The notes beneath the pieces are model-generated. The model saw nothing but the letters and a program-made list of their open reading frames with translations. It was not told the origin of the DNA and did not search any database. From contig JACZWD010000032.1 of the NCBI GenBank assembly GCA_022572335.1, positions 1 to 16,570 on the forward strand: 16,570 nucleotides of DNA, given 5' to 3'. Positions 1-7,703 of the stretch are shown one piece after another. Every line of letters starts with the position of its first letter. Position 1 is the stretch's first letter. This stretch comes from Pseudomonadota bacterium (GTDB taxonomy: Bacteria > Pseudomonadota > Alphaproteobacteria > Rhodospirillales > 2-02-FULL-58-16). Made by a program: the position numbers and the translations under genes.

Positions 1-1248
1 GAGGCGCTGACCGATGCCCGCGGCGCCGCCTTCGGGCTTCCCGAGCGGCGCGGCGATTCGGTGGTCCTGGCCTCGTTCAACATCCGTAAAATCGGCCGGA
101 TCAAAAACAAGAGTCCCGGCGCCTGGGCCTTCCTCAAGCGCTTCTGCGAACGCTGCGACCTGATCGCCGTCCAGGAGGTTCAGGACAACCTCGAGGCGCT
201 GGTCCATCTCAAGGGTCTGCTGGGCGCGAAATACGGCCTCGCGGTGTCCGACGTCACCGGCGGCATCGCCGGCAAGCAGGCCATGGTCGAGCGCCTCGCC
301 TTCCTGTTCCGCTGGGACCGCATCGAGCGCAGCGAGGTCGCCTCGGACATCACCATCGACCGCAGCGCCGTGCTCGATACGTTGTACGAACAGCGGGCGG
401 ACTTTCTCGCGGCCTTCAAGGACCGGGTCGACGGGCTCAAAAAGTGGCAAATCAAAGTTGACGTCAAGCTTGCGCCATGGGTGGCGGCGGTCGCCGAGTG
501 GGAGGCGCGGGGCCGGAACGGCAAAAAGCCGGGCAAGCCGGGGACACCCAAGAAACCGCCCTTCGTTCTACCCCACTTCCTGACCTTTATGCGCACCCCC
601 CACTGCGTGGCGTTCCGCGTGAAGGGCGGCGCCGGCGCAGATCCGTACCAGTTCCTGGCCGTCAACGCCCACCTGCTCTACGGCGACAAGAACAAGCAAA
701 AGAAAGAGCGGGAGATGGAATTCTACGGGCTGATCCGTTGGCTCGTGGAACGCGCCCGCCAGGCGGGGCGCATGTACCACAAGGACATGATTCTGCTCGG
801 CGATCTCAACCTGGATTTCCGCAAGGTGGACGCACGAAAAGTCCGAATCGAGAAGGAAATAAAAGCGCTTAACGGCGGCGACCTCAAAGGAAAGGGCCGG
901 GCGACGGTGTACTTCCCGTTTCTCGACGTGCACCCCTCAAGAAAGGACATCCAACCCAAGGCCCGGGCCATCTTCCGCTCGACAGCGCGGCGCACGGAAA
1001 CCTATGACCAGATCGCCATCTTCCGGCACGATAAACGCCTCCCGAGTGTGGCGGACAAATCCAAAGCCGGCACCAAAGCGGGTGGCTTCGATTATGGGGT
1101 CTTCAATTTCTCCGACCTGTTCGCCGAGGCACTCCATGGTAAGCCGCTGCTGGACCTGACGAAGCCGCAACGAAAAGCGTTACTGGAAAAGTTCGAGCAC
1201 GACGTCAGCGACCACATGCCGATCTGGATCAGGCTGCCGAAGCCGTAG
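1..1248 (+). CDS. Endonuclease/exonuclease/phosphatase (EEP, DNase I-like) family protein, 5'-partial
   Basis: The reading frame is open from the first base, so the gene starts upstream of the window and 415 residues are visible. A GTG at 61 exists, but the 20 residues before it are in frame and free of stops, so it is probably not the true start. EEP hallmarks appear in order: the first strand with Asn27 (SFNIRKIG), the metal-binding Glu59 in IAVQEV, the strand VNAHLLYG near 221-228, the GDLNLD motif with Asp268 and Asn270, and the terminal SDHMPI with Asp404-His405. These are the metal and catalytic positions of Mg2+-dependent phosphodiesterases. A Lys/Pro/Trp-rich insert at about residues 140-190 (including GKKPGKPGTPKKPP) sits between the catalytic halves and is not part of the core fold. 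The substrate (nucleic acid, phosphoinositide or other phosphodiester) cannot be told from sequence. No operon partner is visible, because a tRNA follows 50 bp downstream. Confidence 0.88.
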   Translation, partial: EALTDARGAAFGLPERRGDSVVLASFNIRKIGRIKNKSPGAWAFLKRFCERCDLIAVQEVQDNLEALVHLKGLLGAKYGLAVSDVTGGIAGKQAMVERLAFLFRWDRIERSEVASDITIDRSAVLDTLYEQRADFLAAFKDRVDGLKKWQIKVDVKLAPWVAAVAEWEARGRNGKKPGKPGTPKKPPFVLPHFLTFMRTPHCVAFRVKGGAGADPYQFLAVNAHLLYGDKNKQKKEREMEFYGLIRWLVERARQAGRMYHKDMILLGDLNLDFRKVDARKVRIEKEIKALNGGDLKGKGRATVYFPFLDVHPSRKDIQPKARAIFRSTARRTETYDQIAIFRHDKRLPSVADKSKAGTKAGGFDYGVFNFSDLFAEALHGKPLLDLTKPQRKALLEKFEHDVSDHMPIWIRLPKP

Positions 1249-1298
1249 CCGCCCACGCCATACACGGTCGGTTCAGGACCCCGGCATGGGCGGCCTGC

Positions 1299-1374
1299 GC
1301 GCCCGTAGCTCAACCGGCAGAGCCGTCCCCTCATAAGGGATGGGGTACGGGTTCGAATCCCGCCGGGCGCACCA
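1299..1374 (+). tRNA. tRNA with CAU anticodon (elongator tRNA-Met, or tRNA-Ile2)
   Basis: A full cloverleaf can be drawn. The acceptor stem GCGCCCG (1299-1305) pairs with CGGGCGC (1364-1370). The D arm is GCTC/GAGC (1308-1311 with 1320-1323). The anticodon stem GTCCC/GGGAT encloses the loop CTCATAA, with CAT at 1332-1334. The T arm has the loop TTCGAAT at 1352-1358 and one A-C mismatch at its base (1347/1363). The discriminator is A1371 and the CCA end (1372-1374) is encoded. It is not the initiator: the first acceptor pair is a normal G-C, and the anticodon stem carries CCC:GGG rather than the initiator GGG:CCC. CAU can be elongator Met, or Ile if the wobble C is changed to lysidine by TilS. 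The sequence alone does not settle which, though elongator Met is favoured. Confidence 0.95.
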
Positions 1375-1399
1375 GATTCGCCGGTCAACCAATGACGTC

Positions 1400-1419
1400 A
1401 AAGGGGCGTTGCCCCTTTT
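1400..1419 (+). terminator. Hairpin with short T-run after the tRNA
   Basis: AAAGGGGC (1400-1407) pairs with GCCCCTTT (1411-1418) across a GTT loop, and the stem runs into four Ts. It lies 26 bp after the tRNA CCA end and could end the tRNA transcript. Being symmetric, it could also end transcription arriving from ssb on the other strand. The T-run is short, so it may instead be one of the GC-rich palindromes seen elsewhere in this window. Confidence 0.5.
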
Positions 1420-1427
1420 GATCCCCA

Positions 1428-1448
1428 CCAAGGGCCGACGGCCCTTGG
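1428..1448. repeat. Perfect 9-bp-stem palindrome between tRNA and ssb
   Basis: CCAAGGGCC (1428-1436), the loop GAC, then GGCCCTTGG (1440-1448) form a perfect hairpin without a T-run on either side. It sits only 9 bp from the preceding hairpin, in a 143-bp stretch (1375-1517) with no gene. Together they look like the GC-rich palindromic units scattered between genes in many high-GC alphaproteobacteria. They may serve as a bidirectional stop between the convergent tRNA and ssb. Confidence 0.6.
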
Positions 1449-1517
1449 AACCCGATTAATGGGGTCCGGGGGTTTTGCAAATCCCTGGCGGGGGTGGGGG
1501 GCCGAATACCCGACCCC

Positions 1518-2006
1518 TCAGAACGGAATCTCGTCGTCCAGGTCACCGCCGGAGGGACCGGCCCCCGGGCCGCCCGTCTCGGCGCCCGCCGCCGGCGCCT
1601 CGTGCTCCGTCCCGCCGCCGGCCTCGCCGGCCGCGTAATCGCCGCTCCCGGCGTTGCGGCTGTCGAGCATGGTGAGTTCGCCGCGGAAGCGCTGCAGCAC
1701 CACCTCGGTGGTGTACTTCTCGACGCCGTCGTTGCCGGTCCACTTGCGGGTCTGCAGGGCGCCTTCGATGTATACCTTCGAGCCCTTGTGCAGGTATTTC
1801 TCGGCGACGTCGCCCAGGCGTTCGTTGAACAGCACGACGCGGTGCCACTCGGTCTTTTCGCGGCGCTCGCCCGTGTTCTTGTCCTTCCAGTTTTCCGACG
1901 TCGCCATGGAGAAGGTGACGATCTTGGTGCCGTCCTGGGCGTAGCGGATCTCGGGATCGCGCCCCAGGTTGCCGACCAGAATGACCTTGTTGACGCTGCC
2001 TGCCAT
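1518..2006 (-). CDS. ssb: Single-stranded DNA-binding protein
   Basis: This 162-residue SSB coats single-stranded DNA as a tetramer during replication, recombination and repair. Residues 1-112 form the OB fold (MAGSVNKVILVGNLGRDPE, then WHRVVLFNERLGDVAEKYL, YIEGALQTRKW and EVVLQRFRGELTMLD). A Gly/Ala/Glu-rich disordered linker follows. The acidic tip DLDDEIPF matches the tail that recruits partner proteins in bacterial SSBs. Length and domain order are normal. The ATG at 2006 is supported by a GGGGG-rich ribosome site about 5 nt upstream. A LexA-type box overlaps the likely promoter about 110 nt upstream of the start, so SOS induction is likely. The gene converges on the tRNA and lies near uvrA, which is a common pairing in alphaproteobacteria. 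Confidence 0.98.
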   Translation of the reverse strand: MAGSVNKVILVGNLGRDPEIRYAQDGTKIVTFSMATSENWKDKNTGERREKTEWHRVVLFNERLGDVAEKYLHKGSKVYIEGALQTRKWTGNDGVEKYTTEVVLQRFRGELTMLDSRNAGSGDYAAGEAGGGTEHEAPAAGAETGGPGAGPSGGDLDDEIPF

Positions 2007-2115
2007 GGGACCCCCTGTTCACGTCCTTCCGGCGTACTGTACACGGCTCCCCGCCCCGCCGCCACATGGCGCCCGGTGGAAAACGGGGATAAACCGGGGC
2101 ACGGACCCGGTATCG

Positions 2116-2144
2116 AGCCTACATCATGGGATGGAACAAATCAA
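2116..2144 (-). promoter_or_regulatory. Candidate sigma-70 promoter of ssb
   Basis: On the minus strand, TTGATT (2144-2139) is followed after 17 nt by TAGGCT (2121-2116), a reasonable -35/-10 pair. It gives a leader of roughly 100 nt before the ssb ATG. The LexA-type box covers the -35 and the start of the spacer, so bound repressor would block polymerase. The match to consensus is modest and the call leans on the overlap with the box. Confidence 0.45.
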
Positions 2145-2148
2145 GAAC
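2134..2148. promoter_or_regulatory. LexA/SOS box of the alphaproteobacterial type upstream of ssb
   Basis: The bases read GAAC-AAATCAA-GAAC, an exact GAAC-N7-GAAC direct repeat (GTTC-N7-GTTC on the ssb strand). This is the LexA recognition pattern established for alphaproteobacteria. It sits in the 236-bp gap between ssb and the exported-protein gene, over the candidate ssb -35. I found no comparable pair of GTTC or GAAC in the 135 bp upstream of uvrA. Confidence 0.75.
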
Positions 2149-2242
2149 AATTCATCCCGCGTGACGAAAGCCGGTCCGCACCTGCGCTCCGTCAACGGAC
2201 AGGGCTTCGGCGGATGAGAACGGCACGGGGGGGATCGGCCAC

Positions 2243-2695
2243 TCAACGCCCCTGTCTCCGCGCCCAGGCGCGCCAGAACTGGACCTCGTCCTCGAAGGCG
2301 TCCTCGTAGGCCGCCGTGGAGAGGGCCCTGAGCGGAGTGCCTTTCTTCTTGTAAAAAACGTTCCCCAGCGCGCCGGCCCCGGTGGTCACGAAGTGGAACG
2401 TTCCCTCCCGGTCGCTGCCCTCGGTGAAGACGATATCGAACCGGCCGCTTCCGGGAACACGGTACACATCCAACGCCTTAAATTGGCCGCCGTCGCCCTG
2501 TTCGATCACCACCTCCTTGGCCAGCCCGACCCCTGCGCTTTGGGGAATCTTGAATGCCCGGGCGATGGCGTCGAAGTTGGTGATCTTCGTCCCGGCCACC
2601 ATCCCGACCCGGGCCACGCCCTCGAGATGGCTGTCGGCCCACGCCGGCAAGGTCAGCCCCAGGAACAGAACCGCGACGACGGCCAGGTATCGCAT
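2243..2695 (-). CDS. Small exported protein of unknown function
   Basis: I do not recognise this 150-residue protein. It begins with a clear Sec signal peptide: MRY, then the hydrophobic stretch LAVVAVLFLGLTLP, then AWA, with likely cleavage after Ala20. The mature part is about 130 residues and likely periplasmic. It contains no cysteine, no membrane segment and no motif I can name; segments such as KALDVYRVPGSGRFDIVF and TFHFVTTGAGALGNVFY suggest beta strands. I place the start at 2695 rather than at an upstream in-frame ATG at 2740. AAGGGGAG (minus strand, 2711-2704) lies 8 nt before this ATG, and the shorter form begins directly with the signal peptide. It is on the same strand as ssb but separated by 236 bp that hold a separate promoter, so probably not in one operon. 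Confidence 0.75.
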   Translation of the reverse strand: MRYLAVVAVLFLGLTLPAWADSHLEGVARVGMVAGTKITNFDAIARAFKIPQSAGVGLAKEVVIEQGDGGQFKALDVYRVPGSGRFDIVFTEGSDREGTFHFVTTGAGALGNVFYKKKGTPLRALSTAAYEDAFEDEVQFWRAWARRQGR

Positions 2696-2743
2696 TGCCG
2701 CACTCCCCTTGCGGACGGACCGCATGGAAACCCCGGACAAGTC

Positions 2744-3071
2744 TAGTGTCCTGTCCCAGAGATTCGTACGCTATACGACGGTCTTGCGAGGTTTCCGGCG
2801 AGGAGCGCGGCGCGCCGTGATGCTGGAGCATCACAAGCGGCGCGCGACGACGCCGGGGGCCGCGGGGGCGTCCCCCGCATACCGTAGCCGGGGGGACACC
2901 CCCCGTAGTCCCCCCGGGGGCCTCGCAAGACCGCCCTTCGGGTCGCGTTTCCCGCTCCCTCGGGGCGTCGGGAACGCTTGCCGATGGCCCCGCATCGCCG
3001 GCGCGTCCCCTCCTGCCGAGGAAACGGGAAACGCGATCGTATAGTGCACGAATCTCTGGGACAGGACACTA
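2744..3071. mobile_element. Miniature inverted-repeat element, copy 1 (TA-flanked, MITE-like)
   Basis: The 328-bp element is bounded by a perfect 24-bp inverted repeat: 2744-2767 (begins TAGTGTCCTGTCCC) and 3048-3071 (its reverse complement, ending GGACACTA). Weaker similarity (CTATACGA / TCGTATAG) continues inward. Both ends finish in TA, as expected from TA-target duplication by Tc1/mariner (IS630-type) transposases. No transposase-like reading frame lies inside, so it is non-autonomous. An inner 11-bp inverted repeat (2944-2954 with 3025-3035, CGCGTTTCCCG) brackets a core shared with a second copy near 11268. The element fills most of the 511-bp non-coding gap 2696-3206 between the exported-protein gene and uvrA. 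The family assignment is inference. Confidence 0.8.
2780..2932. repeat. Palindrome-rich insert nested in copy 1, with its own 12-bp inverted termini
   Basis: GGTCTTGCGAGG (2780-2791) and CCTCGCAAGACC (2921-2932) are perfect inverted repeats. Between them are several nested palindromes. A long imperfect hairpin spans 2795-2856 (CCGGCG/CGCCGG at the base, GCGCGCCG/CGGCGCGC in the middle, TGATGCT/AGCATCA at the tip 2818-2833). Further GC palindromes occupy about 2865-2920. Copy 2 of the outer element lacks this whole segment (roughly 165 bp, about 2779-2943). That suggests it is a separate unit that landed inside the outer element, or that copy 2 lost it. Confidence 0.65.
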
Positions 3072-3086
3072 ACACAAACGGGCGTG

Positions 3087-3116
3087 CGCGGTTAACCGCG
3101 CCGGCCGTCGGGCCGG
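3087..3116. repeat. Two adjacent palindromes upstream of uvrA
   Basis: CGCGGTTAACCGCG (3087-3100) is a perfect 14-bp palindrome. It is followed directly by CCGGCC-GTCG-GGCCGG (3101-3116), a hairpin with a 4-nt loop. They lie between the right end of the miniature element and the candidate uvrA promoter. They could be an operator or the remains of a terminator; the sequence does not decide. Confidence 0.5.
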
Positions 3117-3129
3117 ACCACCACCTCCC

Positions 3130-3156
3130 TTTACACCCCACCCCGATCCCTATAAT
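3130..3156 (+). promoter_or_regulatory. Candidate uvrA promoter
   Basis: A perfect TATAAT at 3151-3156 lies about 50 nt before the uvrA ATG. TTTACA at 3130-3135 could be its -35, but the spacing is only 15 nt (16 if shifted one base), shorter than ideal. No LexA-type box overlaps it. Confidence 0.45.
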
Positions 3157-3206
3157 TCTGGACGGTTGCGCTCGGCCCCCCGAATGACCGGACATATATA
3201 AGGTCC

Positions 3207-6095
<2,889 letters not shown>

Positions 6096-6126
6096 CCGCT
6101 TACGCGGGCGCTGCGCGCGGCCCGAG

Positions 6127-6143
6127 GCGGGGCTCCGCCCCGC
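6127..6143. terminator. GC-rich hairpin after uvrA
   Basis: GCGGGGC (6127-6133), the loop TCC, then GCCCCGC (6137-6143) make a perfect 7-bp stem 31 bp after the uvrA stop. No T-run follows, so as a terminator it would be weak or Rho-assisted. It may equally be one of the scattered GC palindromes. Confidence 0.4.
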
Positions 6144-6149
6144 ACCCCA

Positions 6150-6179
6150 TTACGGTTTGCCGGGATTTTCCTGTATACT
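6150..6179 (+). promoter_or_regulatory. Candidate promoter for the mntA-hepT pair
   Basis: TTACGG (6150-6155) and TATACT (6174-6179) are spaced by 18 nt, in a locally AT-richer stretch about 30 nt before the mntA ATG. It is the only convincing -10 in the 113-bp gap after uvrA. Confidence 0.4.
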
Positions 6180-6208
6180 GCCGTTCCGGACAGACGGAAA
6201 ACCAGGCC

Positions 6209-6502
6209 ATGCTGCGCGACGAAATCCTTGACAAGCTGCGCGCCGACAAGGAGGCGCTGGACGCCTTCGGGGTCAAAACCATCGGCGTCTTCGGCTCCGT
6301 CGCCCGCGGCGAAGCCGGCCCGGACAGCGACGTGGATATCGTGGTGGATTTCGATGAGGACTCGATCCCGGGTCTCTTCGCGTTCGTTCGTCTCAAGAGG
6401 CACCTGGAAGAGGTGTTGGAACGGCCCGTCGACCTCGTGACTCCGGGCTCGCCGAACCGGCGCGTCAACGAGCGGGTCGAAAGCGAAGCGGTCTATGCCT
6501 AG
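6209..6502 (+). CDS. mntA: MntA-like minimal nucleotidyltransferase antitoxin
   Basis: This 97-residue protein matches the small nucleotidyltransferase partner of HepT toxins (type VII toxin-antitoxin). The catalytic pattern GS-X10-DXD is complete: Gly29-Ser30, then Asp41 and Asp43 (SDVDIVV). A third acidic residue, Asp75, lies in RPVDLV. In characterised pairs such enzymes transfer AMP from ATP onto a tyrosine of HepT and so silence it. The frame overlaps the next gene by 8 bp (ATGCCTAG), implying coupled translation. The ribosome site is weak. It lies 113 bp downstream of uvrA and has its own candidate promoter, so co-regulation with uvrA is not required. Family membership is firm; activity is inferred. 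Confidence 0.9.
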   Translation: MLRDEILDKLRADKEALDAFGVKTIGVFGSVARGEAGPDSDVDIVVDFDEDSIPGLFAFVRLKRHLEEVLERPVDLVTPGSPNRRVNERVESEAVYA

Positions 6503-6848
6503 GCATTGGCGTCTTCGCATCGACGATATCCTCGACGCGATCGATCGCATCCAGCAGTACGTGCAGGGGCTGGCTCAGGCCCAGTTCGCGGCCGACGACC
6601 GGACTCGCGACGCCGTGCCGTACAACCTGCAAACCATCGGCGAGGCCGTGTCCCAACTGCCGGCCGAGATTACTTCCGAATACAAGGACGTCCCGTGGGA
6701 GGATATTCGCGGTATGAGAAACCTCATCGCCCACGGATACTTCGCTATAAAGCTGCCGATCATCTGGAAAACGGTCACCGAGGATTTGGCGCCTTTGAAA
6801 GCGGTTGTTCGGAAAATCCTGGACAAGGATCACGACGAGTCGACCTGA
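6495..6848 (+). CDS. hepT: HepT-like (DUF86) HEPN toxin
   Basis: This 117-residue all-helical HEPN protein has the RX4HXY signature: Arg75-NLIA-His80-Gly-Tyr82 within RGMRNLIAHGYF. In the family, Arg and His form the RNase site at the dimer interface and the Tyr is the residue AMPylated by MntA. All three key residues are present, so the toxin appears intact. It starts inside the end of mntA (ATG at 6495, 8-bp overlap) and ends at 6848. Codon use is somewhat less GC-extreme than in flanking genes (for example GGA, ATA and TAC choices near the signature), a mild hint of lateral arrival. Such modules are often mobile between strains. About 174 bp without a gene follow before bioD. Confidence 0.9.
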   Translation: MPRHWRLRIDDILDAIDRIQQYVQGLAQAQFAADDRTRDAVPYNLQTIGEAVSQLPAEITSEYKDVPWEDIRGMRNLIAHGYFAIKLPIIWKTVTEDLAPLKAVVRKILDKDHDEST

Positions 6849-6928
6849 AATCGCCGAAGTTGCTCCAGAGCGGGTAAGTCCGTCGCACCCGTTACACCCG
6901 CCGTGGATATGCCTAGTCACCATGGGGT

Positions 6929-6946
6929 CCAGGGGCTTGCCCCTGG
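6929..6946. repeat. GC-rich palindrome between hepT and bioD
   Basis: CCAGGGGC (6929-6936), the loop TT, then GCCCCTGG (6939-6946) form a perfect 8-bp stem in the gap between the convergent hepT and bioD. Its flank GGGGTCC also occurs near the palindromes at 1461-1467, which suggests related dispersed units. Without a T-run it may be a weak bidirectional terminator. The rest of 6849-7022 shows nothing I can name. Confidence 0.55.
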
Positions 6947-7022
6947 AAAAGCCGGCGCGGCAGCGCTCGCGGAGCGACACCTGGCGATGAACGTGGGCGC
7001 AGCCCCGACAGGCAACCGAAAA

Positions 7023-7703
7023 TCAGGACACGGGCGTGAGCGCCCCCGTCAGGTCCGGGGCGGCGCGCCATTCTTCGGTGTCGTTCAGGCGTGGCAGCGC
7101 GAAAACGGGTGTGACGAACCGTTCCAGGGTTTCCACGGTTTCGGCGAGCGGTACCGGTGAGTCGGCCGATTCGCTGACGATCACCGCCGCCAGCGGGACG
7201 CCGCGCGCCTTCAGGGCCTCGGCGGCGGTCAGGGTGTGGCTGAGGGTGCCCAGGTAGCTGCCGGTCACCAGCAGCGCCGGAACGCCGAGGGCGGCGATCC
7301 AGTCGGCCACCGTTTCCTTCTCCGTCAGCGGCACCAGGACCCCGCCCAGCCCCTCGATGAGCAGGACGTCCTCGGCGCCGTCCCGTAAGCCGCGGCAGAA
7401 ATCGACCAATCGGCGGAAATCGATGGACCGGCCCTCGCGGCGCGCCGCCATGTCCGGCGACAGGGCGGCGCGGAACCGCCACGGCGAGGCTTCGGCGATG
7501 GCCCCGGGCGTCGCGTCCAGTCCCTGGGCGTCGAGCAGCAGCGCCGTGTCGGTGCCCCCGGGCGCGTCGTCGGCGAAGCCGGTGATCACCGGCTTGACCG
7601 CCCGCACCCGCGTTCCCGCCGCGCTGAGCTGCCGGCACAGGAGACAGGCGACCACGGTCTTGCCGACCTCGGTCCCGGACGCGGTGACGAAAAAGGCCCT
7701 CAC
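7023..7703 (-). CDS. bioD: Dethiobiotin synthetase
   Basis: This 226-residue enzyme closes the ureido ring of dethiobiotin from 7,8-diaminopelargonic acid, CO2 and ATP. The P-loop SGTEVGKT is at the N-terminus (Lys15), followed by the substrate-binding Lys37 in AVKPVITG and the IEGLGGVLVPL segment near residue 120. The start is a GTG at 7703 whose bases overlap the bioF stop as GTGA. The alternative of reading further upstream would run into bioF in another frame. The overlap implies translational coupling. It is the last gene of the minus-strand bio arm, with a palindrome about 77 bp after the stop. Length and motifs are normal for the family. Confidence 0.97.
   Translation of the reverse strand: MRAFFVTASGTEVGKTVVACLLCRQLSAAGTRVRAVKPVITGFADDAPGGTDTALLLDAQGLDATPGAIAEASPWRFRAALSPDMAARREGRSIDFRRLVDFCRGLRDGAEDVLLIEGLGGVLVPLTEKETVADWIAALGVPALLVTGSYLGTLSHTLTAAEALKARGVPLAAVIVSESADSPVPLAETVETLERFVTPVFALPRLNDTEEWRAAPDLTGALTPVS

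Noticed and set aside
1299..1374. Initiator tRNA-fMet
   Set aside because: The CAU anticodon fits, but the 1-72 pair is G-C and the anticodon stem lacks the three consecutive G-C pairs of initiators in the right orientation.
2027..2045. E. coli-type LexA box around GTACTGTACAC upstream of ssb
   Set aside because: It lacks the CTGT-N8-ACAG pattern, and the alphaproteobacterial-type box at 2134-2148 is an exact match in a better promoter position.
2382..3044. 220-codon plus-strand frame across the exported-protein gene and the miniature element
   Set aside because: It is antisense to the signal-peptide gene and then reads through inverted repeats; there is no ribosome site and no domain. The element has no transposase-like frame.
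2744..3071. CRISPR array or attachment site
   Set aside because: The repeats are inverted and nested, not direct and regularly spaced, and no integrase or tRNA lies at the junction.
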